Part shown: positions 22,837 to 33,258 of the stretch, one piece after another
How positions within the stretch are numbered: the stretch's first letter is position 1
Layout: every line of letters begins with the position of its first letter
Assembly: GCA_036873135.1 (NCBI GenBank)
Contig: JAPTYO010000011.1
Location: 1,844,298 to 1,908,297 of the forward strand
Length of the DNA: 64,000 nucleotides
Direction: 5' to 3'
Source of the DNA: Clarkia xantiana subsp. parviflora
Lineage: Eukaryota; Streptophyta; Magnoliopsida; Myrtales; Onagraceae
The notes under the pieces: model-generated
The model's input: only the letters and a program-made list of their open reading frames with translations
What the model was told of the DNA's origin: nothing
Database searches by the model: none
Translations under genes and position numbers: made by a program

Positions 22837-24471
22837 ATATTAATAATTAATATTATAGAATATAACAAATTAATATTTAGTATTATAGAATATAACATCT
22901 ATTATATATACGCCTTTTGTGTTTCATGTATTAGCTAGGGTTTGGAATTATTGCACCCCTTTTTTCATTCTTCCATTACACCCAACCAAATGATGCCTTT
23001 TCGATGCAACAACTTCGATTTCTTTTCGATGTAATGTAACCCTAGCTAGAGAAGAGAAGAGAGTGTTGTTACGGGTCGGATCATATTCATCCCTCGGATC
23101 GTGACTCGCATGGACCTTCATCCTAAAAATATTGGTATTGACGGATTTTTATTGTGAGCGTAAGCGAGTAGATCATAGCATCATCAATTAAGGCGTGACA
23201 CGATTTTCAGGACTTTGTTGGTTTAGAGGATAATGTTGCTTTCTTCGTGATGACCAAGGCATGTCGAAAATTAGTCAACGTACTCTAACTAGTTGCACAC
23301 CACCCGTATCGATAATTTGTGTCCTCAAGAAACATCCATTGTACGTCCGTGCGCACATCGGGAGTATGGACTATAAAGAACGACCTTAGACGTAAAGAAG
23401 AATGATCCGACCTCAGAGAGGTGGATACCGCACAGGTTGATTCTGCATGTGCTTCGTTAACTCCAAACCCGTGAAACTAGCATGTAACGTAGTGAACAAC
23501 ATGTTATGTTTCATAATTTGATTACAATTCATTGATTATTGAGTTCATATCAGATTGGCACACTTAATTAACGCAGGGACGGAGTCAGAATTTTTTTTCA
23601 TGAAGCAAGAATTGAATTAGAGGCAACTAACTAGTATTAAAAAAAAAAAAAATCAAGGGCCAAATGTTATTAAGGTGTATATCATAAAAAGTTGAGAGGA
23701 GGGCAATTTCCAAACACACTTCGAATAATCCATACTCATACCGAATCAGGTTGTAAATCATAAAATACTGGCTATGAATGATTTTTCATTCCTAATTAAT
23801 GCTACGATTTCTAATTGATGAATGAACATTACACATCATGTTACATGTCTTGTAAATATGTTTATTTTCCTTACAATATTAGATCACTGAAGAGGTATTG
23901 TTGTGGTATGTAATCATATTATTAGACACATGCAATAATGGAACATACGATTTTCTCAAATTAAGACAAGACAGCCGCGTCATACATATTCTTTCACTAT
24001 TATTACCTTGTATGTACATATGTATATGAAATTGGCCAATGCCAAATTACAAGTATGGAAACTTTTCCTATTTGTGGGAAACAATTGTGTTTGCTCTATC
24101 TATTTCATTTCCATAATCAAGCTACATAATATATTTTTATGTGCTCAATTAATACCAAATAATTAACATATTAATAAATATAAAATCATCAATATAATGC
24201 AGCTTCATATCAACCCTTTTGAATATTGGAACTATATTTCTGAGATTTTTCTTATTAATCTAACCACGACCTATATTTTTGCCATTTTACAAATCGATAT
24301 CCAAACTTTAAATTTTGTAATTTCTACTTAAACTTTCGATTTTAGACCACAAAACACCACATGTTGTGCACATGACTCTTTTTTCGTGTCAACTAACTGA
24401 ATTACATGTGAATCTAAGTCATGTATTTTTTTTTTTAATATGGACAATCCAATCAAAGTCGAGGAAAAAAA
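22837..24471. other. Intergenic DNA
   Basis: The stretch 23040-23510 has higher sequence complexity and GC than its surroundings but no supportable coding frame and no match I recognise. The rest is AT-rich spacer. A partial piece of a fold-back type (TTTTACAAATCGATATCCAAAC...) lies near 24285-24400. Confidence 0.45.
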
Positions 24472-24476
24472 GTTAG

Positions 24477-24869
24477 TGATGCAAGTAGAATTGGCTAATT
24501 CTACGGTTTTCAGTCCCGGACTTTTAAATGTCAGATTTTGGCAAGCGAGTAAAGTATTTCATGTGGAAACGGTGGTCTGAGCAATACATATGGTTTTGCT
24601 ATGGAGTACAATGTTTTTCCGACCAAATTCCATCGTTTCGAGGGTCAAATATGCTATTTTTAAGTTTCTTTAGGTCTTTTTTGCAATTTATCGATTTTGT
24701 TTGGACTAAGTTGTTAATTTCTGATATGTCATAGTGTTAGGATTTTTACATTTAGTATTGATTGATTGATTAATGAAAAAATCGATGTTTTCCTCAATCA
24801 TGCGTAATTTTCTCGGCATTCTTTGAATCGACGAGCTCTTGCGCACTCTATCCCCATCACGCTGCATCA
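24477..24869 (-). mobile_element. Solo-LTR-like element, TGATGCAG family, copy 4
   Basis: 393-bp element in inverse orientation: it ends ATCACGCTGCATCA, the complement of the family start, and begins TGATGCAAGTAG. It has a perfect 5-bp target duplication GTTAG (24472-24476 and 24870-24874). It groups with copies 1, 2 and 6 by the shared AATTTTCTCGGCATTC... phrase. Confidence 0.88.
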
Positions 24870-24874
24870 GTTAG

Positions 24875-25370
24875 GTAAATAGACGAATGTAACTTTTAAT
24901 TCTTTATTAAACAAAACCAAAGTTCGGGTAACGATTTGTAAAACGAACCAAATAAAGCAATCAGTGTTTGACGACGTGGTTGTGTTGAGATGGGGTGCAT
25001 CGTGGTTGTGTCCTGACCGATAATTTTCTGCTGCAAAAGGCGAGTTGTATGGCTTGAGATGTTCATTGATGTACATATACACCACCTTGTAGGGACCAAT
25101 TCGTGCAATAAAATTCAAAGAGGGCATTAATATTGGCAAGAAAACGACACCTTTAAAGGTCTTTTTCCTACTATTATAGATGTTGCAATGAATGAATAGA
25201 GTCACCAATAATTGTGCACATTTATCAAACTTCTCCGACCTTAATTTATTAAGCCGTGTTCTTCCCATGTGTAACATCTTGCTTAAACTATTGTAATTTA
25301 TATCATCTTGCTTAATTATTGTAATTTAAGTAATAGATATAAATTACAATAGTTTAAGCAAGATGTTAGG
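24875..25370. other. Intergenic DNA with a short inverted repeat
   Basis: A 136-residue minus-strand open frame (24867-25277) shows no recognisable domain and is not called. Near 25290-25365 ACAAATTACAATAGTTTAAGC and its complement flank an AT-rich loop, forming a small hairpin. Confidence 0.4.
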
Positions 25371-25378
25371 GTTGTACA

Positions 25379-25907
25379 TAGGGGTGAGTGGTTCCGGGTA
25401 CCCTGTAATTTTAGGGTATCCCAGAACCAAACCAATACTAAACGGTTTCTTACATCCATTACCCAGAATCGTACCAGAACCGTTTGGACTGTATTCGTCC
25501 CGGAACCGTTTAGATACGATCGGTTCCGGGTACCCGTTTGGAACCGATTACATCCATGTATTTTTTACAAAATAAATATAAGCATTTGATTTTTTTATTG
25601 ATGTCAACAAAACACATATACTTCTATAAATCATGTAGCGTAATTGAATAGAAAGTGTTAGTAGCTTAATAACAAAACATTTAATTTTGTCAAAAAAAAC
25701 AAAAACATTTAATTAGTAATATATATATATATATTAAACGGTTCCGGTTCCGGGTATTTGGGTATCCAAATGCTTATCCCGGATCCGGAACCGAAAATAC
25801 CGGTTCCTAGAATTCAATCCCAGAACCGTACCAAAATCGTTTACCTTTATCCGGAACCTACCCAAATGACCGGTTCCGGTTCCAAATGGGTATTTTGCTC
25901 ACCCCTA
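25379..25907. mobile_element. hAT-type MITE, copy 2
   Basis: 529-bp element that begins TAGGGGTGAGTGGTTCCGGG and ends TTTTGCTCACCCCTA. It has a perfect 8-bp target duplication GTTGTACA (25371-25378 and 25908-25915), as expected of hAT transposons. GGTTCCGGGTACC-like blocks occur in both arms. It has no transposase frame and is related to 4016-4564. Confidence 0.9.
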
Positions 25908-26348
25908 GTTGTACACATGCAAAGGCCTAAGATCTTATAGGCTGATTGGATGCGAGTGTAAAAGTCTAATCGAGTCGACTTCGAGATAATCATGTGCACC
26001 ATTTATGATTCAACTGAATTTTAAACCTTATCGAGTCGAGCCAAGATCGAACTCGTCTAGTATAGAATCGAGCTTGAGCTTGAAAATTTTAAACTCTGTC
26101 AAGTTCAAGCTCGAATAAAGTGAGTCGAGTATGTTAAATACTCGGCTCGTTTACACCGCGTGAGAAACCAAAGAAGTTGTATAAGACCGGTATTTATCGG
26201 AGGGCCTTACCGACATTATTCCGTCATATATTATTGTAACTCATCATTACGATCATATTTCAAATTTCTAGACGGTGATGAGAACGACACACGAGTTTAT
26301 AATCTCGATTGTATCTCAGTATGATATACGTTAGAGTATGAATAAGAG

Positions 26349-26880
26349 TATATCAAAGGCTTTCACTCACAAGTTCGAACTTCTGGGCTGATTGATTGAT
26401 GCAGCGTGATAGGAAGCGCAAATTCGTTGATTCTAAGAATACCCGAAAATTGACGCCGATTTGAGGAAAAACCTCGATTTTCTGATTTATCAATAAACTG
26501 AATGCAAATTCGTCCAACAATGTCTTAAATAAAAACCCTAAACTGCGAAATAACCGAAAATAACAAACAAGTCCCGAATAAACTAAAAACTGCAAAAAAA
26601 GACCCGAAATAATATTAAAACGCGATTTTGAAGCCCTCGATGATGGAATTTGGCCAAAAAGCAGCGTATTCCACAGCGTAGCAGTGATTTTGAACCAGAG
26701 CACCGTTTCTGACCGAAAAACACTATTCACGCGCCAAAATCCGAACATCCGCCCGAAAAACACTATTCACGGCCAAAAATCTTCGAAATCTATTCGGTTT
26801 TGCCTGCATCATTGATTAAAGCGCACGTTTTATTCCTAAAAAGACATAACCAATGTGTATTAAAGCTTAAGAATGCTGAA
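26349..26880 (+). mobile_element. SINE-like tRNA-derived repeat split by a solo LTR
   Basis: The left part, about 26355-26396 (CACTCACAAGTTCGAACTTC then GGGCTGATTGAT), and the right part from 26812 (TTGATTAAAGCGCACG, TTTTATTCCTAA) together align with the SINE-like repeat at 28024-28140. The split falls inside the pol III A-box-like region. The intervening 26397-26811 is a solo LTR. Confidence 0.6.
26397..26811 (+). mobile_element. Solo-LTR-like element, TGATGCAG family, copy 5
   Basis: 415-bp element, TGATGCAGCGTGATAGG...TTTTGCCTGCATCA, with a perfect 5-bp target duplication TTGAT (26392-26396 and 26812-26816). It is very similar to copies 3 and 7. A repeated AAAAACACTATTCACG phrase lies near its right end. 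It is inserted into a SINE-like repeat. Confidence 0.9.
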
Positions 26881-28020
26881 TCCAGGCCACACACTTACAC
26901 TTGGGGTATGTAACATCTGCACACACACTATACCGACCAAACCGTGGCTGCTTCATTTATGTAGTAGTAAAGACAAGAGCAACCCTGTGGCAATTTCAAC
27001 GTGGGGTCTGAGTAGTTGAGACCAGCCACACGTGAGGGGACAGTAGATAAAATCACAATGTGGCGATGCCTCAATGCATGAACCTTTCGGCCCTGGGTTC
27101 CCACCACACGACGACACCATTTAATCAAGATCCACCAATATATGTATATATGTATGTATATACGAATGTACATGAGTGACCAAACGTGCTCATTTGTCAC
27201 CATCATCATATTGTCCCATCAACTTAAACGTCACTCGATAAACATGTTCCGTCTAATCGGGCCGCCCTATATTGAAATGAACCGAAAGAATCGGTACCAC
27301 AAAGAAAAGCCTAAACCGAACCGATGTCGATCGCTACATCGAGAAAAACTGAGAATCGGTACACATAGAAGCCTAAACCGAACTCCGATGCCTTGAAACA
27401 GAAATGTATTAAACCGACCATTCATCACGTCGATATAGTCCCATCAACTTGAACATCTTTCTATATATACATCACTACAAGAAATCTAGTCGTTTGTGAC
27501 AGATTTATTTGTGAGGGACGTATAACGTTTATTTTTAAAGGAATGGTAAAAATGTCTTACAAATGCAACATTTAAAAAATTTCTAAAAGGATGAGTCTTA
27601 ACAAAAAAAACTTGAAAATTTTGAGTTTTTGTAATGAATTTCTCTCGAAACATAATGAATCCATTAAAAATTTGTATATACGAATGTACATGAGTGACCA
27701 AACGTGCTCATTCGTCACCATCATCCTATTGTCCCATCAACTAATTAAACGTCACTCGATAAACATGTTCCGTCTCATCGGCACCACACGGAAAAGTCTA
27801 AACCGATGTCGAGAAATGGAAATACGTAAAAACACGACGTGCTCATTCATGTCTTACAAATTTTTTTTTTTGAAAATGATGTAACGGCGCAAGAATAACA
27901 CCTAGTAATAAATATAAACATACCATTAAAATGTTCCATATATGATTAAAATGTCACAAAAAATGCAACAAAGCAAACGAAAACACACAATATTGGGTAT
28001 AAAAAAAAACTTAAAAAAAT
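26881..28020. other. Intergenic DNA with a direct duplication and CACTA-like fragment
   Basis: Two direct copies of about 85 bp lie at 27163-27258 and 27679-27780, sharing ATACGAATGTACATGAGTG and AACATGTTCCGTCT. Between them at 27473-27670 is a CACTA-like fragment that starts CACTACAAGAAATCTAG without a matching right end. No gene is seen. Confidence 0.55.
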
Positions 28021-28023
28021 TAA

Positions 28024-28140
28024 GTGTATATCGAAAACTTTCACTGACAAATTCGAGTTTATGGGCTGATTGGTTAAGGTGTACACGTCTTATTCCCTAA
28101 TAGTATTATTAGAGCTGAATGTTCGATTCCTGAGAGCGGC
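28024..28140 (+). mobile_element. SINE-like repeat with tRNA A and B boxes
   Basis: A pol III A-box-like TGGTTAAGGTG (28071-28081) and B-box-like GTTCGATTCCT (28121-28131) are spaced as in tRNA-derived SINEs. The flanking phrase TCACTGACAAATTCGAGTTT recurs at 26355, 28515 and, inverted, near 48600. A-rich sequence follows. It is not called a tRNA gene because no acceptor stem pairs. Confidence 0.6.
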
Positions 28141-28802
28141 ACTAAAAATGGAAAAAAATGTGAGAAAATGTAAAAAAAGTAAAGGGAATATAAGTGGGAA
28201 CCTCCCATGAAAAAAAAGAGAGAAAAAGAGCCAGTGTGGGCAGGGTTAAAGTCATGAATACAGTCAGAATGACCAGGTTGAAGTCATGACCACGGACCTA
28301 GTAAGAGGTCTGTTGTTTGCAAACACAGTTAGAAGGCCGAGGTGGCTAAGTAAAAGCTCATGTTACGGACCAGAGATGGAGTACAATGTAAAAACTCATA
28401 TTACAGACTAAATGATATAAGTCTGATGTTAAACTGTTATTCGCAAACATCAGTTTAAGAGATTGTATATTAAATATAAAAAGAATACCTAAAAAAAGAA
28501 TAAATATAAACCGAAAACCTTTACTCACAAGTTCGAGCTTATGGACTGATTGGTTATCTTAGGTACGAACCATAGAGCATAACATAACACATATTTAAAC
28601 AAAAACACTGAAGGCATATTAACGTTAAGAACATGAGCTTGTTGGTACACGAAATTTAACAGACAAAATTAATCCGAGACTAAAACAATAAGTACCACAG
28701 TCTAAACCGCTCCGACACAGTCTAAACCGAATCGAAAACGAGCATGATTGTATAAGAACACTGATCATCTACACCAAATTAACCTCGGACACCGAATAAA
28801 CC
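28141..28802. other. Intergenic DNA with a partial SINE-like copy
   Basis: About 28510-28556 repeats the SINE-like head (TTTACTCACAAGTTCGAGC, then ACTGATTGGTTATC) and stops. The rest holds repeated phrases such as AAGTCATGA and GTCTAAACCG but no gene. Confidence 0.45.
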
Positions 28803-31198
28803 TCAGGTAACAAGACGCCTCAATTCCCGGTTCATCGCTCCTGCCACACACAAGACTACATTAGACAAAGTAGAATTATAACACGAATCGATTATCGTAA
28901 GATAAACTTCGCTGAGCTTAATTATACGGCGTGTTATGTTATATCAATACGTACCCGAATCGGAAGATATTCGGTTTCTCCTACTTTGCCCTATTGCCTC
29001 ACCCTCACTCAACCCATTAGTGTTCTCCTTTACATGATGATCTGGTGTCGTATTATCGCCGGCCTTATGTGTCGCAGTTGTTGTTGTTATCCTTCTTGTA
29101 ATCGCGTAACTTAACTTCTCGATGCGATGCACCGGTCCTAAAGTACAGTGCAAGTAAAATGAATTAATATCTCATTAGACATCTGCTTAGATCGATTTCT
29201 GATGAAGATAGAGTTGGAATCGTACCCGAATCAGGAGCTTCGTTCTTGGGAGAATCGATTAATGCCGCGTACATGTGTGAGTCGAATTGAAGATACTCTA
29301 AGATTCTTTGCAGTAGCTTCTTCTTCTTCTGCTGGGTTCTACTTGTTTCATTCCTTCTAAACCCTAAATATTAATCCCAAAAAATAAATCAAAATTCTCC
29401 GTAACGCCGAGTTTAAACCTATCCTTTCAAAATGTTTCAAACCACACATAAATGTGAGGGGTAATGTTGGAGTATATAAAGATTAAAGGTTAACAAATCT
29501 TTTGGTCCACGATTGTTTGACAACTTTTGGGTTTTGGTCAATGATGTTTTTTTTTTACCAAGTTTTGGTACCATATGTTTGCAGATTTTTTCTAGTTTTG
29601 GTCTAACCGTTACATTCCGTCCATTTTTTGACATGTTCAAGTCACGTGATCCATTCTAAACTTTAAATTAGTCCTTCTAATACTTTCTTAACCTTTTTTT
29701 TATTCAATTTAGTCCTGAAGTTTCAAAATTGACCCCAATTGGACAATATGTCCAATTGAATTTTTGAAACTTTGGGACTAAATTGAACAAAAAAAGGTTA
29801 GGAAAGTATTAGAGGGACTAAATTGAACAAAACTGAAAGTTTAGGTGGATCAGGTGACTTGTACATGTCAAAAAATGGACGGAATTTAACGGTCGGACCA
29901 AAACTAGAAAAAATCTGCAAACATATGGTACCAAAACTAGGGGAAAAAAAAATCATGGACCAAAACCCAAAAATGGTCAAACATCATGGACCAAAAGACC
30001 TATTAACCCAAAATTAAATAACATCTATCATCCTACAGTTTTAGGACATATGACACTTGGTTAAGTGATCATTCAGTCTTTTGGTCGGTCGCTCTTATAC
30101 ATACTTTAAGACTATATCTAATGAATGGTCCCAATGGGATTAAACCTAATGCCATGTTAAGAACAAAACATATGTATTAACCAATTTTTTGATAGCTCAA
30201 ACTTATGAGAGATACCTTCAACATGATCTTACATATACTTTAACAAAATCGAGTTTCACGATACTAATTCTCAAACTTTACTAGTGGATGGTTTTCAAAA
30301 GTTTAGCCCTAATTAAGTTTTTTTTTTTTTTTTGGCCAACAGCCCTAATTAAGTTAGCATGTTTAACAATCCAATATGGGTTCACCAATTCCGTTATATT
30401 TTAGAAATAATAATTAACAAACTTAATTTAAATGATGAATCCTAATCGACTTGGTATATCCATTACAACCACCAAATGCATCCAAACCGTAGAATTCAAG
30501 CAAATATATAGGAAAAAAAATATATGTAAAACTTACTAAATGTTTAAAAATGATGGTTTTTCGTACACCATGTTTTAAAATTGTACAACATATTTCAAAA
30601 TTATAGTAATTTGTACTTCCTTCAATCACTCATCCAAAACATCCAAAATTGTAGTGTCCAAAGAACCTTAACTGAAGTACCTTAACTGAGTTAGGTTTCA
30701 GATTAACTCAATTATAACATTTGTATAAGTCATTAGTACTTAGTATTTCTTTACTTTAAGAAGTAATCACTTAATTTTGTGCAATTGAAGTGCATTTGAT
30801 AACAATTTTGGATTTATGATTGAAAAAATTACAAATTACCATCATTTCGAAACATATTGTACATTTTAAAACATGCTGGTTCTAAAGATCATTTTTTCGA
30901 ATATGTCATGTGTTTTATATACTTTTTTAAATATATATATATAATCAATCCATGCACGCACCAAAAAAAACTCATTTTTAGAGAGTAGAGAATCACCTTC
31001 GGCGGCGAAAGAATCAAGGGTCCTCGACGGAGGAGAAAGATCCGACGGTCGACGAGACACCAAAGGAGCGTAGAGGAAATAATCAGCTTTTAGATAACTC
31101 TTCACCTTCCTCTTGAACGACGACGACCTTTTCCGGTGCTTGCTCCGGCGAGTTAGTTTCGTGCCGTGGCCGAGCGGCGCTGCAACTCTGTTCTTCAT
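28803..31198 (-). CDS. Unrecognised four-exon protein with a duplicated Y-L-D-Y-A-L module
   Basis: Exons in coding order: 31198-30997, 29363-29226, 29137-28955, 28840-28803. They total 561 nt and give 186 residues, and all three GT-AG introns are phase 1. The protein starts MKNRVAAPLG. Residues about 28-46 read FKRKVKSYLKADYFLYAPL. Residues about 84-100 read LLQRILEYLQFDSHMYA, a second copy of the same short module. The rest is Ser/Thr/Asn-rich and ends MNRELRRLVT. Consistent intron phase, clean splice sites and the internal repeat argue for a real gene despite the compact frames. I do not recognise the family and assign no function. Intron 1 is 1633 bp and contains a fold-back transposon. 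Exon 2 could instead be a first exon with a start at 29274, giving an 89-residue product. Confidence 0.6.
29488..30009. mobile_element. Mutator-like fold-back element in intron 1 of the unnamed gene
   Basis: About 522 bp. The left arm GGTTAACAAATCTTTTGGTCC pairs with the right arm ending GGACCAAAAGACCTATTAACCC, and the arms extend over 200 bp. The flanking 9-mers AAGATTAAA (29479-29487) and AAAATTAAA (30010-30018) differ at one position. A sister element with perfect flanks is at 39644-40175. Confidence 0.75.
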
Positions 31199-31397
31199 TT
31201 TCCCGACAAGGACGAACGAGGTGGTGTCGCCGGTTTTGTGAAGTGTTCTTTCTGGTCCGGTCGGTTACGTTGTCGGTGGCTTGATACGTTTCGGACAGAT
31301 AGTAGTAATATGGGTGCATGCGTGACACGTGGAGGAACAATGCAAAAGCTGATGTCATAATTTTATTTTGGCCAAGAGATGTCATAATGCAAGAACT
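31199..31397 (-). promoter_or_regulatory. Presumed promoter of the unnamed four-exon gene
   Basis: A GC-richer, non-repetitive stretch directly upstream of the ATG at 31198, bounded by a fold-back element from about 31398. No TATA box is clear. Confidence 0.3.
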
Positions 31398-31835
31398 TAT
31401 TTTGCCCATGTGAAATTTTAGTTTTTAAAGTTTAAAACGTTGATATGCAATGTCTGAGATTTCATTTTTGTTGAAATTTGGTTTTCTAAATTTTGACGGA
31501 ATAATACGACATGTTAAAATTGCTCCTTATACTACTATGTTTAATTCGATCGGCCACCACCCACCTCCAGACGAACACCACCCAACTCCGACCGGCCACC
31601 AACCTATTCCGGCCGGTCACCACCCGGCCACACTCAACTCAGGACAATTTTGTGGTTTATTTTTTTTATTGGGTCACGTGATCAAGTTTTGTCAATTTTA
31701 ACTGTAAATTTGGACAGAGAGATCAAATTTCAACATAAGTGAAGCTTCAGATATTTCATATTAACATTTTAAACTTCAGATACAAAAATCTCACAAGGAG
31801 CAAATTTTAGATAGTTTATAAATTTATAACTCAAT
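31398..31835. mobile_element. Mutator-like fold-back element with GC-rich core, decayed
   Basis: The arms TTGTTGAAATTTGG...and CAAATTTCAACATAAG...TAACATTTTAAACTTCAGA are complementary. The core at about 31550-31640 has CCACCACCC/CCGGCCACC units like copies 2 and 3. The left terminus is lost, so no target duplication is assigned. Confidence 0.6.
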
Positions 31836-32712
31836 GTTTTATATATTTTATGTACTACTATATACACTAGGTTACTTATATGAAGTGGAAGTACCGTTAC
31901 CATACAAGCGTTAGTGTTATTCCTGTTTGGACATTGGTATTGTTCCTCTAAACATATAAACTACTAAACAATTATACAATCACTTTCTCTTTCTTACATT
32001 TTATTAAAATTTCACAAGAAATTTCACATTTTAAAAATTTATTCTTTTTATAAGCAAGAAATGTACCGCTTGAATCTAACAATATGCCTCATATTATGGT
32101 AATGCATTCGACCTAGATAGTGATCGAGATTGCCGTTAAAAGGCTTTGCCAACGGAAGATCATAACTATAGCTGGTCATGTGAACCCTAAAAGGTATTTG
32201 ATACTGTATGACCGTGTATGTCTCGAGTCACACCTACTAATCAAAAAAATCGGACTCGGGACGATGGGCCGACTCGAACACGACATACAAATTACGAGTT
32301 TGAACTTGATATTAGTGATACGGTAAGACACAATAACATGATGTTTTAAACTAAAATGGTTAAATATTATTTTTTTTATTCAACTTATTATAGATTTTTT
32401 ATATCAATTTTTCATGTTGGACCGTGTTTTGGCTGACCCCAAGAACACGACACGAACCTAACAGCATGAATTGCCAGCCCTCCACACGTGCTAGACCTCT
32501 TTCAGCCTAATTAGGCACAAGTTTTGCCATTGGCCCAAACTACATTGTTTTGGACTTGTAGTAGCCCATTTTCTAACATTTATAACGAACAAACTAATAA
32601 AACATTTTGTGGCAAAAAGACTTAACAAGACACTTGACCAAAAAAATAATAATAAGACAAGAGACTCTATTCTAAGGAACCAAACCTACTATAGGATGTT
32701 TGATAATAAAAG
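31836..32712. other. Intergenic DNA with palindromic transposon remnant
   Basis: About 32270-32490 contains ACTCGAACACGACATACAAA and ends ACAGCATGAATTGCCAGCC. It resembles the piece at 380-910 and is probably part of a decayed palindromic DNA transposon. No gene is seen. Confidence 0.4.
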
Positions 32713-33258
32713 GTTGGAAAAGAACAGGTTTATCTCATGTATCAATTTAGTGTCTCGGAATTAACTATTATTTGGGTCTCGGGTTTCAACTTTGTTGTTA
32801 TTTAGTGTCATTGTCAAATTTTAGAGTTAGATTTAATAGAAACTAGTCATGTATTAGTCACATAACCGAATAAATTTGAAATATCATAAATTACCCATAA
32901 ATGCTCTCAATCGTCGGAATCAGGTTAGCCCGGAATCAGAGGTGGGTGGCCGGAGTCGGAGGTGCACCGGAATCAGACGTGAGTGGCTCGGAAACAGAGG
33001 TGGGTGGTTCGGAATCGGAGGTGGGTTGGTCAGAATCGGAGGTGGGTGGCCGGAATCGGACGGATGGCTTGAAAAAAAAAGTATAATGTGCAAAATTGTC
33101 TTTTCATCTCAATATGTCAAAGTTAACCTCAAAATTGGACGGAAAACCAAATCACAACAAAAATTGAAATCTGAGACACCAAATATTAACAATTTAATTC
33201 TGAAACACCAAAATGACACATGGATAAACCCGGAACACTAAATAGGTTCTTTTCCCTA
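32713..33258. mobile_element. Fold-back element with GC-rich core, copy at 32.7 kb
   Basis: The left arm GGAAAAGAACAGGTTTATC and the right arm ending AATAGGTTCTTTTCCC are inverted repeats of about 150 bp. The core at about 32920-33070 repeats GGAGGTGGGTGGYCGGAATC-like units. Clear 9-bp flanks were not found. Confidence 0.65.

Noticed and set aside
23040..23510. GC-richer island as a possible gene
   Set aside because: No open frame of useful length and no splice-supported exon set was found.
24867..25277. 136-residue minus-strand frame
   Set aside because: No domain, no promoter context, and part of it overlaps a solo-LTR end.
28024..28140. A functional tRNA gene
   Set aside because: A and B boxes are present, but no acceptor stem or anticodon arm pairs and several repeat copies exist, which favours a SINE.
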